A stretch of DNA of 13,856 nucleotides, from contig JANLHQ010000088.1 in assembly GCA_024654415.1 (NCBI GenBank), positions 1-13,856 of the forward strand. Direction: 5' to 3'. A program made the translations under genes and the position numbers. Within the stretch, counting starts at the first letter, position 1. Each line of letters begins with the position of its first letter. The notes beneath the pieces were generated by a model. It ran no database searches. It had not been told where the DNA came from and saw only the letters and a program-made list of their open reading frames with translations. Positions 1-7,149 of the stretch are shown one piece after another. Source of the DNA: Candidatus Azambacteria bacterium. GTDB lineage: Bacteria; Patescibacteriota; Minisyncoccia; GWC2-36-17; WO2-46-25.

Positions 1-462
1 GAAAAGTTTTTCTATTGTTTTATGGGTGATGGTGAGCTTGATGAAGGTCAAAACTGGGAGGCAGCAATGCATGCAGGAAAAGAAAAACTACACAACATCA
101 TTGGAATCATCGATAGAAATAATATTCAGATCGATGGGTTTACAGAGGATATTATGCCACTTGAGCCGTTGAAGGATAAATTTGAATCGTTCGGGTGGCA
201 TGTGCTTGAAGTGGATGGGCATAATTTTGAAGAACTGAACGATGCAGTAGGGCAGGCACAAGCGGTTTTTGAAAAGCCGTCTATGATTATTGCGCACACT
301 ATTCCTGGTAAAGGAGTTGAATTTATGGAGCGGCGGTTTGAGTGGCACGGTGTGCCACCAGGGCAAGGACCTGAGGATAAAGTTAAGAAAGCAGAACAAG
401 GGGTTGAGGCGCTCAATGAACTACGAACATTGTGCGGGAGAATTAAATCTGAACATGAATAA
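1..462 (+). CDS. Transketolase, N-terminal subunit (5' end outside window)
   Basis: This is the end of a split transketolase N-terminal (ThDP pyrophosphate-binding) subunit. The reading frame is open from base 1 (EKFFYCFMGDGELDEGQ), so the gene starts upstream; the ATG at 22 is internal. The thiamine-diphosphate/Mg motif is visible as GDGELDEGQNWEA followed about 25 residues later by DRNNIQIDG, matching the family's GDG-x(~26)-NN pattern. Further on, HTIPGKGVEFME and WHGVPPG match the usual end of this domain. With the C-terminal subunit at 674 it should form the enzyme that moves two-carbon ketol units between sugar phosphates in the non-oxidative pentose-phosphate pathway, in the cytoplasm. 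A small membrane-protein gene starts 15 nt after its stop and separates the two halves. Family assignment is secure; the exact donor and acceptor sugars are not shown by the sequence. Confidence 0.95.
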   Translation, partial: EKFFYCFMGDGELDEGQNWEAAMHAGKEKLHNIIGIIDRNNIQIDGFTEDIMPLEPLKDKFESFGWHVLEVDGHNFEELNDAVGQAQAVFEKPSMIIAHTIPGKGVEFMERRFEWHGVPPGQGPEDKVKKAEQGVEALNELRTLCGRIKSEHE

Positions 463-477
463 TTGTTATAATTGAAT

Positions 478-681
478 ATGTTAAAAACCTCCTCATTTTT
501 AATCAGCATTGCTGCTATCGGAATAATTTGGACTCTGTTCAACTCCTTTCTCGGAACAGCTTTCAATGTTGCTGATCCTAATGCGATGGCATATATTTTT
601 GTTAAATTAAATTCAATTACTAACTTATTATTTATTATTTGTTTTATTTTATTGGCGATTTATTTCAAAAAGAATGAATGA
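478..681 (+). CDS. Small two-helix membrane protein between transketolase halves
   Basis: This is a 67-aa protein from the ATG at 478; an in-frame TTG at 472 would add two residues. I do not recognise a family. It has two hydrophobic stretches: roughly residues 6-28 (FLISIAAIGIIWTLFNSFLG) and 44-62 (ITNLLFIICFILLAIYF), joined by a short polar loop containing ADPNAMAY and ending in KKNE. This is the profile of a small inner-membrane hairpin protein with a short charged cytoplasmic tail. Its stop codon overlaps the start of the transketolase C-terminal subunit by 8 nt, which suggests translational coupling. A TATAAT sequence at 467-472 lies just upstream, without a good -35. The gene is more AT-rich than its neighbours. 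Coding status rests on length, a clean hydrophobic pattern and tight packing, not on homology. Confidence 0.65.
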   Translation: MLKTSSFLISIAAIGIIWTLFNSFLGTAFNVADPNAMAYIFVKLNSITNLLFIICFILLAIYFKKNE

Positions 682-1666
682 TGTAAAATTAAATCCGAAA
701 TTATTTGATACGGACGTCGAACAGCTTCCTATCCGAAAAGGATACGGAGAGGGTCTTCTGCAGGCTGGAAAAGAGGATGAGCGTGTCGTCGCTTTGTGCG
801 CGGACCTGACCGGCTCAACCATGACTAGTATATTCTCGAAAGTGTTTCCAAATCGATTTGTACAAATGGGAATTGCTGAACAATCAATGGCGTCTGTTGC
901 GTCGGGCATGGCTGCGATGGGAAAGATCCCATTTTTTGCTTCATATGCGATGTTCTCTCCAGGTAGAAATTGGGAACAGATTCGCACCACCATCTGCTAT
1001 AACGATGCAAATGTAAAGATCGGAGGTGCGCATGCCGGTGTATCAGTAGGGCCAGACGGAGGCACTCATCAGGCTATTGAAGATATTGCAATCACTCGGG
1101 TAATTCCACGCATGACCGTTATTGTGCCCTGCGATGCGCTTGAAGCAAAAAAAGCAACCATAGCAGCGGCAAAAATGATTGGGCCGGTGTATATTCGTCT
1201 TGCGCGAGAAGCGACACCTATTATGACCACCGAAGAAACACCATTTGAAATAGGAAAGGCGCAATATTTTTTCCGTCCGAAAGGAGATGTACAGGTTGCT
1301 ATTATCGCGATTGGCGCGCTTGTGTTTAATGCGATTATCGCGGCTAAAGATCTTGAGGCGGAGGGAATTAATGTAGCAGTAATGAATCTTGGTACGGTGA
1401 AGCCGATCGACCAAGAGGCAGTTATTGCGTGTGCGAAAGCGGCTGGCGCGGTGGTAACGGTAGAGGAGCATCAAATTGCTGGTGGCATGGGGTCTGCGGT
1501 TGCGGAAGTGCTTGCAGTACATCAACCAACGCCAATTGAATTCATTGGTGTGCATGATATATTCGGCCAATCAGGAGAACCGAATCAGCTTATTGAGCAC
1601 TACGGGATGGGAGTAAGCCACATCAAGGACGCAGTGCGAAAAGTGTTTGGGCGAAAAGGTAAATAA
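674..1666 (+). CDS. Transketolase, C-terminal subunit
   Basis: This is a complete 330-aa C-terminal transketolase subunit, of normal length for split enzymes. Residues about 15-180 form the pyrimidine-binding domain, with MGIAEQSM carrying the conserved ThDP-activating glutamate (E69), then FFASYAMFSPGRNWEQIR and GAHAGVSVGPDGGTHQAIEDIA. Residues about 190-330 are the transketolase C-terminal domain (GTVKPIDQEAV, VTVEEHQIAGGMGSAVAEV, FGQSGEPNQLIEHYG). It partners the subunit ending at 462 to make one active site at the subunit interface. The ATG at 674 overlaps the stop of the preceding small membrane gene by 8 nt. A 1-deoxyxylulose-5-phosphate synthase is less likely, because DXS is normally one polypeptide and the split layout is typical of transketolase. 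Confidence 0.95.
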   Translation: MNDVKLNPKLFDTDVEQLPIRKGYGEGLLQAGKEDERVVALCADLTGSTMTSIFSKVFPNRFVQMGIAEQSMASVASGMAAMGKIPFFASYAMFSPGRNWEQIRTTICYNDANVKIGGAHAGVSVGPDGGTHQAIEDIAITRVIPRMTVIVPCDALEAKKATIAAAKMIGPVYIRLAREATPIMTTEETPFEIGKAQYFFRPKGDVQVAIIAIGALVFNAIIAAKDLEAEGINVAVMNLGTVKPIDQEAVIACAKAAGAVVTVEEHQIAGGMGSAVAEVLAVHQPTPIEFIGVHDIFGQSGEPNQLIEHYGMGVSHIKDAVRKVFGRKGK

Positions 1667-1683
1667 ATTTTAATACAGTGAGT

Positions 1684-2679
1684 ATGTACGACGTTATTAC
1701 TATTGGCGCTGCAACGCGAGACGTTTTTTTATTAAGTGATAATTTTCGTGTTGCAAAAGATATGCACCTCTCAGCGCTTGGGGAGGTTTTGTATTTTAAT
1801 CTGGGATCAAAAAATGAGCTGAAAGAGGTTATCCTTACAACCGGGGGTGGTGCGACCAATGCAGCTGTAACATTTGCGAGACAGGGACTAAAAACGGCGT
1901 GTATCTGCCGAGTAGGCGATGAAGAGAGTGGTCACGATGTTGTGCGCGCGCTGAAAAATGAGGGAATCGCAACAGAGCTCATACAGCACGATAAGAAATC
2001 ATCGACCGCATATTCGACTATTCTTACCACACAGAAAGGCGAGCGTGTTATTTTGACAAAACGCGGCGCATCGGATCATATTGATGCGCGCGGTATTTCT
2101 TCTGCACATCTTCGTGCAAAGTGGCTATATATTTCTTCAGTCGCTGGCGATATCGCGTTACTACGCGCTGTGTGTGCTATTGCTCACGCAAACGGCATAC
2201 GGATCGCATGCAACCCCGGAGCCCGTGAATTAGAGAAAGGGCTCCGCGTACTCGAGCCTGTGTTGCGCGCAGTGGACGTGTTGTTTGTTAACCAAGAGGA
2301 GGCGGCGCAACTTACTAGTATTCCATATAGCAAGGAAAATGCGATTTTTCAAAAACTTGATGAAATTGTACGGGGCATTGTTGTGATGACAAAAGGTCCA
2401 AAAGGGGTTGTAGTGTCAGATGGGAAAAAGATATATAAAGCAGGCATCCCACGCGCGCCGATCGTAGGGAGGACCGGAGCTGGCGATGCGTTTGGGTCTG
2501 GGTTTATTGCCGCGCTCGCTCAAGAAAAACCTATCTCGCTTGCTATTCAGCTTGGCACGGCAAATGCGACATCGGTGGTTCAGCATCTTTCTGCAAAACG
2601 AGGGATTTTACATAAAGGAAAGTGGGGGACATGGGCTCGTGTAGCGGTAAAAGAAGGTATAATAAAAAATCATGGATAA
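1684..2679 (+). CDS. PfkB-family sugar kinase
   Basis: This is a ribokinase/PfkB-fold carbohydrate kinase of 331 aa from ATG 1684; a GTG at 1678 would add two residues. The first PfkB signature is visible near residues 55-85 (TTGGGATNAAVTFARQG, then CRVGDEESG). The second is GRTGAGDAFGSGF, whose Asp at about residue 268 is the predicted catalytic base with GAGD forming the anion hole. The protein should phosphorylate a sugar, sugar phosphate or nucleoside with ATP in the cytoplasm. The motifs do not decide the substrate. Its position between transketolase and fructose-bisphosphate aldolase makes a sugar-phosphate kinase (for example ribokinase-like or 6-phosphofructokinase-like) attractive, but that is inference. 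The gene starts 17 nt after the transketolase stop, and its own stop lies inside the start region of the next gene (8 nt overlap). Confidence 0.9.
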   Translation: MYDVITIGAATRDVFLLSDNFRVAKDMHLSALGEVLYFNLGSKNELKEVILTTGGGATNAAVTFARQGLKTACICRVGDEESGHDVVRALKNEGIATELIQHDKKSSTAYSTILTTQKGERVILTKRGASDHIDARGISSAHLRAKWLYISSVAGDIALLRAVCAIAHANGIRIACNPGARELEKGLRVLEPVLRAVDVLFVNQEEAAQLTSIPYSKENAIFQKLDEIVRGIVVMTKGPKGVVVSDGKKIYKAGIPRAPIVGRTGAGDAFGSGFIAALAQEKPISLAIQLGTANATSVVQHLSAKRGILHKGKWGTWARVAVKEGIIKNHG

Positions 2680-3925
2680 ATCAATTGAGAGAATTGCGCG
2701 GGTACTACGTACCGACAAAGATACGGTGGGGGATTTATGTAAGCGGATGGAAGAACTAACGGGAAAAAGAAATGTTCCGCAAAAAATAGTGGAAGAAAAT
2801 GATCTGCTTGTTGAAAAATCGCTTACGGCGCTTGGCGTGAAAAAAGGCGCGTTTAATTTTGAGGTATATCAATCGCTTATCAATAAAGTGAAAAGCAATG
2901 ATGCGACTATCTTTGAACTTTTTCGTCAACCGCGATGCATCGATTTTAAAGGGTGCAAGACGCTTCTTAACTTTGCTGAGGAGCTTGCGGGTGTTGGAGA
3001 GGGGTTTTTTATTAAAAAAGAAAAGGCAATAGAACTTCTCAAAAGCAAACCCCCACTGAATATTATGAAGGCGCTTGGGTACACAGAGATAAATGAGTTA
3101 ATTGAAAAAGAAGATATTGATCAGGTGTTTGCGGGGCTACGCTTCGGAGAGGAGAAAGAATGGTTAAACGAGGTATTTTTTGCGCAATATCGCGACCTCA
3201 CAGTTGATGATTTTGAATACCGCCGCATACGTCTTGAGGTGCTTCATGGAAAATGGCTTGCGATTGCAGAGCAGTTTCTTAAAAAGAAATATCATAATGT
3301 GTCACACCTCAAGGAGCTAGGGGTGATATTTGTGATCCCGCTTGAGCTTCGTACGCCGGGCGAAACAATGCGCGTCTTTGGTCTTATTTTACATTATCTA
3401 CATGAAGTAAGTTTTTATTCGAAATTATTTGAGCTCTATGCTAAAACGCCATCGAATTTCGCGGAACGCGTCATTTCCTGTTTACGTGGCGATGTGCTTG
3501 ATGAGCAGATGCATAGCCATGTGGTATCTAATTGGCTTATTGTACAGCGGTACCTTGCAAAAGATGACGAGTATGACTGGCGCTTATTTGCGCCGCACGT
3601 AAATCCTGAAGCGCTTCATTGGACAAAAGCGGAGGAGGATATTGCGCGGCTTAATGAGCGATTTGAGAATCTTGACCTCCATTTTTGGCATAATCTTGAT
3701 TTCGTGGGAGATTTCTACCGAACAGAATCCGGTGTTGATACGCTTGTGAGCTTTAACCTGATTGATACCGTGATGTCACTCGTTATGGAAAAGGATATGA
3801 TCAAATACCTGTATCACCATCAAGAGGCGCTTTGGAATAAGATTTTTATGGAATATGTTGGTGGTCGAGAAGAAATGGAGCGACTCACTATCGAGAATTT
3901 TATGAAAGGATACATTGCATTTTAG
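2672..3925 (+). CDS. Uncharacterised soluble 417-aa protein in sugar-phosphate operon
   Basis: I do not recognise this protein. It is 417 aa, has no signal peptide or membrane segment, and is rich in charged residues and predicted helices. The N-terminal 50 residues (IERIARVLRTDKDTVGDLC) resemble a small helix-turn-helix-like or helical bundle segment; this is only an impression. Distinctive segments that may be conserved are ALGYTEINELI, HNVSHLKELGVIFVIP, the aromatic and histidine-rich LDLHFWHNLDFVGDFY, and YHHQEALWNKIFMEYVGG near the C-terminus. It overlaps the kinase gene by 8 nt and ends 5 nt before the aldolase start, so it is almost certainly co-transcribed and translationally coupled with them. 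A TATAAT sequence at 2658-2663 sits 8 nt before the start codon. A role in regulating or assisting sugar-phosphate metabolism is a guess from position only. Confidence 0.85.
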   Translation: MDKSIERIARVLRTDKDTVGDLCKRMEELTGKRNVPQKIVEENDLLVEKSLTALGVKKGAFNFEVYQSLINKVKSNDATIFELFRQPRCIDFKGCKTLLNFAEELAGVGEGFFIKKEKAIELLKSKPPLNIMKALGYTEINELIEKEDIDQVFAGLRFGEEKEWLNEVFFAQYRDLTVDDFEYRRIRLEVLHGKWLAIAEQFLKKKYHNVSHLKELGVIFVIPLELRTPGETMRVFGLILHYLHEVSFYSKLFELYAKTPSNFAERVISCLRGDVLDEQMHSHVVSNWLIVQRYLAKDDEYDWRLFAPHVNPEALHWTKAEEDIARLNERFENLDLHFWHNLDFVGDFYRTESGVDTLVSFNLIDTVMSLVMEKDMIKYLYHHQEALWNKIFMEYVGGREEMERLTIENFMKGYIAF

Positions 3926-3930
3926 CAGGC

Positions 3931-4821
3931 ATGAATCTCAATACAAAACAATTTTTCAGTACAGCGGAGAAGGGGGGGTATGCCATTGGGCAATTCAACG
4001 CGTCAACTGCGGACCAGATACGAGCAATTATGCGTGTAGCGACAGAGCTACGTGCGCCGGTTATTATCGGAACATCAGAAGGCGAATGTAAATTTATAGG
4101 AGCAAGACAGGTGGTAAAACTATGCGAAGCATACGAGGAAGAAGGCGGGGTGCCAATCATTCTGAATGCCGATCATACCTACAAAGACGCACAGGACATA
4201 GAAAATCTTGATATGATCAGTGCCCTGCTCAAAGCAGGATACAACTCAATACATTTTGACGGATCAGTGTTGTCATTTGAAGAGAATGTGAAGTGGACGA
4301 AGCAGGTTGTTGCGCTCTGCAAGGAAAAAGATCCTAGAATATCCGTCGAGGGTGAAATTGGGTTTTTGCCCGGAGCATCCGAGGTTTCTGACAAGAAAGT
4401 AGAAATAAAGCCAGAATATCTTACAGATCCGAAGCAAGCATTAGAATTTGTACAAGCAACAGGGGTGGATCGGCTGGCGGTGTCGGTTGGAAATAGTCAC
4501 GGTATCTCATTTCAAGAGGACAGGCTTGATATCGCGCGAATCATTGCGATAAAAGAAGCGGTTGGCGACCATGCAGTACTTGTGTTGCATGGGGGATCAG
4601 GGATCCCTGATGATCAAATACGTGATGCAATCACGAGCGGCATACGAAAAATAAATATCAATACCGAGCTTCGTATTGCATTTCATGACGCGCTCAAGGC
4701 AACGCTTGTCGAATCAAGCCAAACAACCCCGTATAAGTTTTTACCTCCAGCGATGGACGCGGTTGCACGCGTCGTCGAAGGGAAAATTAAATTATTTGGT
4801 AGTGGAGGGGGCATATTATAA
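3931..4821 (+). CDS. fba: Class II fructose-bisphosphate aldolase family
   Basis: This is a 296-aa zinc-dependent class II aldolase of the KbaY/GatY/Fba type. It should cleave fructose 1,6-bisphosphate to dihydroxyacetone phosphate and glyceraldehyde 3-phosphate, or run in reverse, in the cytoplasm. Visible landmarks are AIGQFNAS near residue 18, the NADHTY segment with catalytic Asp81 and zinc ligand His82, VEGEIG around 139-144, GNSHG with zinc ligand His190, LHGGSG with zinc ligand His220, and KININTELR for phosphate binding. The length fits the short (about 285-305 aa) members of the family. Tagatose-1,6-bisphosphate specificity cannot be excluded from the motifs. The gene starts 5 nt after the 417-aa gene and ends 2 nt before murA. 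The context supports a glycolytic or pentose-phosphate role: transketolase products feed its substrates. Confidence 0.93.
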   Translation: MNLNTKQFFSTAEKGGYAIGQFNASTADQIRAIMRVATELRAPVIIGTSEGECKFIGARQVVKLCEAYEEEGGVPIILNADHTYKDAQDIENLDMISALLKAGYNSIHFDGSVLSFEENVKWTKQVVALCKEKDPRISVEGEIGFLPGASEVSDKKVEIKPEYLTDPKQALEFVQATGVDRLAVSVGNSHGISFQEDRLDIARIIAIKEAVGDHAVLVLHGGSGIPDDQIRDAITSGIRKININTELRIAFHDALKATLVESSQTTPYKFLPPAMDAVARVVEGKIKLFGSGGGIL

Positions 4822-4823
4822 TT

Positions 4824-6122
4824 ATGGCAGATAAATTTATCATCAAGGGAGGAAAGAAGCTAGCGGGGTCAATCGAGGTGCGCGGCGCAAAAAACGCCGC
4901 GTTTGCAGTGCTTGCCGCAACATTACTCACGAAAGAAACTTGTACGATAGAGAACGTACCACTCATTAAAGATATTTTTGTCATGCTTGAGATATTCAAA
5001 AGCATAGGAGTGCAGTATGAGTTTATTTCTAAGCGAACCTTGCGGATTTCTGCTGCCGCGCTTTCCCCAAAGAATATTGATCATGATGTGGTGGAAAAGA
5101 TTCGCGCATCAGTCTTGTTATGCGGCGCCCTACCTGCGCGCACAGCACGGTTTTCATTGACGAAGCCGGGTGGGTGTTCAATAGGGTCAAGAATCCTCGA
5201 GCCCCACTTTGATGCGCTCGCGCAGGTAGGTATTGATATAAAAAAGCGTGGTAAATATCTTGATGTGATTCGGCGTGAGAATAGTGGCGATCATGAGATA
5301 GTACTCTCTGAAATGTCTGTGACCGCAACGGAAAATGCCGTACTCGCATCGGTAATACGTACAGGTACGGTGACGATATATTGTGCCGCCGCTGAGCCAT
5401 ATGTGCAAGATCTTTGCCATATGCTGGTAAAAATGGGGGCTACTATCTCTGGTATTGGCACGCACACGCTCACCATCAAAGGTGTTGCTCGTTTGCATGG
5501 TGTAACGCACTGTATCATGCCTGATCCGATTGAAATGGGAACATTTATTGCTCTTGCGGCAAGTACAAAGAGTCGCATAGTTATTAAGAATACAGTTCCT
5601 GAATTTATACGATTCGACTTATTGAAGTTTGCAGAGGCGGGTGTTATAGTAAAAATAAGAAATCGAAGAAAAATTGCCGGGGGGTGGGGGTATGAAATGG
5701 CAGACATGGAGGTGGTGCCGTCAAAGTTAGTTGCGATACCAAAGGTCCACAATATGCCATATCCGGGGTTATCCCCAGACCTGCTTCCGATGTTTGTAGT
5801 GTTAATGACGCAGGCACACGGAGTCAGTCTTATCCATGACTGGATGTATGAGGGAAGGATGAAATATGTCGAAGAGTTACGACACATGGGGGCAGATGCA
5901 TTTATATGTGACCCGCATCGCGCGCTTATTACCGGGCCGACGCCGCTAGAAGGGAGGAATATCACCAGTTTTGACTTGCGCGCAGGGGCCGTGCTTATCA
6001 TTGCCGCGCTCACCGCAAAGGGAACCACGGTTATACAGAACGCATATCAAGTTGATCGCGGATATGAAGACATTGAGGGGAGGTTAAAAAAAATAGGCGC
6101 ACTGATTGAGCGTACACAATGA
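4824..6122 (+). CDS. murA: UDP-N-acetylglucosamine 1-carboxyvinyltransferase (MurA)
   Basis: This is the EPSP-synthase-fold enzyme that transfers enolpyruvate from phosphoenolpyruvate to UDP-GlcNAc, the first committed step of peptidoglycan synthesis in the cytoplasm. At 432 aa it is close to the usual 417-430. Near the N-terminus, RGAKNAAFAVLAATLL contains the conserved lysine (K23, equivalent to E. coli K22). The active-site loop is KPGGCSIGSR with Cys118, matching the cysteine that fosfomycin modifies, so the enzyme is predicted to be fosfomycin-sensitive. Later landmarks are TATENAVLASV, MPDPIEMGTFIALAA, PYPGLSPDLLPMFVVLMTQAHG and the C-terminal FDLRAGAVLIIAAL. The ATG lies 2 nt after the aldolase stop. 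It ends with TGA, 12 nt before mreB, so wall synthesis and shape genes appear co-expressed. Confidence 0.96.
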   Translation: MADKFIIKGGKKLAGSIEVRGAKNAAFAVLAATLLTKETCTIENVPLIKDIFVMLEIFKSIGVQYEFISKRTLRISAAALSPKNIDHDVVEKIRASVLLCGALPARTARFSLTKPGGCSIGSRILEPHFDALAQVGIDIKKRGKYLDVIRRENSGDHEIVLSEMSVTATENAVLASVIRTGTVTIYCAAAEPYVQDLCHMLVKMGATISGIGTHTLTIKGVARLHGVTHCIMPDPIEMGTFIALAASTKSRIVIKNTVPEFIRFDLLKFAEAGVIVKIRNRRKIAGGWGYEMADMEVVPSKLVAIPKVHNMPYPGLSPDLLPMFVVLMTQAHGVSLIHDWMYEGRMKYVEELRHMGADAFICDPHRALITGPTPLEGRNITSFDLRAGAVLIIAALTAKGTTVIQNAYQVDRGYEDIEGRLKKIGALIERTQ

Positions 6123-6134
6123 TTTTTACTCTTT

Positions 6135-7142
6135 ATGTTTATTAGAAAGATCGGTATCGATCTCGGCACTACCAATACACTCGTATTCATTCCAAAAAAA
6201 GGAGTGGTGGTAAACGAGCCAACCGTGGTGGCTGTTTCCGCTCATGACCGTTCGGTACTGGCAGTAGGAGCTGCCGCAAAAGAAATGTTGGGGAGGACGC
6301 CTGATGCAATTATTGCGTTGCGTCCGCTCAAAGAAGGCGTGATCGCTGATTATAAAATAACGGAGGCGATGTTGTCTTACTTTCTTACAAAGGGGTGCGG
6401 GAGAATCCGACTCTTTAAGCCGGAGATGATGATATCGGTACCCGCAGGAATCACATCAACAGAACGGCGCGCGGTTGTAGATGCTGCATTGCAGGCGGGC
6501 GCGAAAGCCGCATACGTCGTGAAGGAGCCGGTGCTTGCCGCGATTGGTGCAAACATCCCGATTAATGAGGCATCAGGGAGTATGATTGTAAATATCGGTG
6601 GCGGCACTTCTGAGATCGCTGTAATATCACTTGGAGGCATTGTTGCATGGGCGTCAGTGCGCGTTGCGGGAAACAAGATTGATCAGGCGATTGCGGATTA
6701 TGTGCGTAAAACGCACAGTCTTGAAATTGGGGAGCGAACCGCAGAGGATGTTAAAATTGGAATCGGATCCGCTGTGCCGGTAAAAGAAGAGGACTCTATG
6801 GATATACGCGGACGAGACATGATTACCGGTTTACCACGGACAATTCGCGTAACAACAAATGAGATTGCCGAAGCAATCGCTGAGCCGTTAAAAGAGATCG
6901 TTCGCGCGGTGAAGTCAGTGCTCCAGGAGACGCCACCGGAACTTGCTGCGGACATTATGCATAAAGGCATGACGCTTTCCGGTGGTGGAGCGCTTCTGCG
7001 TAATATTGATGAGCTTTTGTTTAAGGTAACCGGTGTGCCGTGCACGAAGGCAAATGAGCCACTGCTGTGCGTTGCAAAAGGAACGGGTATTGTTCTTGAG
7101 AATCTTAATGTGTATAAACGAAGTGTTATGAGTAAGAAATAA
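6135..7142 (+). CDS. mreB: Rod shape-determining protein MreB, with D-to-N change in phosphate-2 motif
   Basis: This is bacterial actin homologue MreB, which polymerises on ATP along the inner membrane and guides lateral wall synthesis. At 335 aa it is full length. The phosphate-1 loop is GIDLGTTNTLVF (residues 7-18), KEPVLAAIGA carries the expected glutamate near 131, and the adenosine motif is GMTLSGGGALLRNID near 275. The phosphate-2 motif reads IVNIGGGTSEIAVIS. Asn153 (codon aat at 6591-6593) stands where MreB and actin almost always have Asp (VDIGGGT), a residue that helps coordinate the nucleotide-bound metal. The rest of the protein looks intact. It follows murA by 12 nt and precedes two glycosyltransferases. 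No mreC, mreD, rodA or pbp gene is in view. Confidence 0.95.
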   Translation: MFIRKIGIDLGTTNTLVFIPKKGVVVNEPTVVAVSAHDRSVLAVGAAAKEMLGRTPDAIIALRPLKEGVIADYKITEAMLSYFLTKGCGRIRLFKPEMMISVPAGITSTERRAVVDAALQAGAKAAYVVKEPVLAAIGANIPINEASGSMIVNIGGGTSEIAVISLGGIVAWASVRVAGNKIDQAIADYVRKTHSLEIGERTAEDVKIGIGSAVPVKEEDSMDIRGRDMITGLPRTIRVTTNEIAEAIAEPLKEIVRAVKSVLQETPPELAADIMHKGMTLSGGGALLRNIDELLFKVTGVPCTKANEPLLCVAKGTGIVLENLNVYKRSVMSKK

Positions 7143-7149
7143 ACACGTC

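Noticed and set aside
478..681. TGA read as glycine or tryptophan, as in some CPR lineages
   Set aside because: TGA ends this gene and murA at the expected family lengths, and conserved glycines and tryptophans use GGN and TGG throughout.
1043..1570. Minus-strand 175-aa ORF
   Set aside because: It is antisense to the well-supported transketolase C-terminal subunit and its sequence is rich in Arg, Cys and His without domain pattern.
4817..4822. TATAAT just before the murA start, considered as a promoter
   Set aside because: It ends 1 nt before the ATG, so transcription would begin inside the coding sequence; it also arises from the aldolase stop codon.
5291..6028. Minus-strand 245-aa ORF
   Set aside because: It lies entirely inside murA, which has clear MurA motifs; the antisense reading is a composition shadow.
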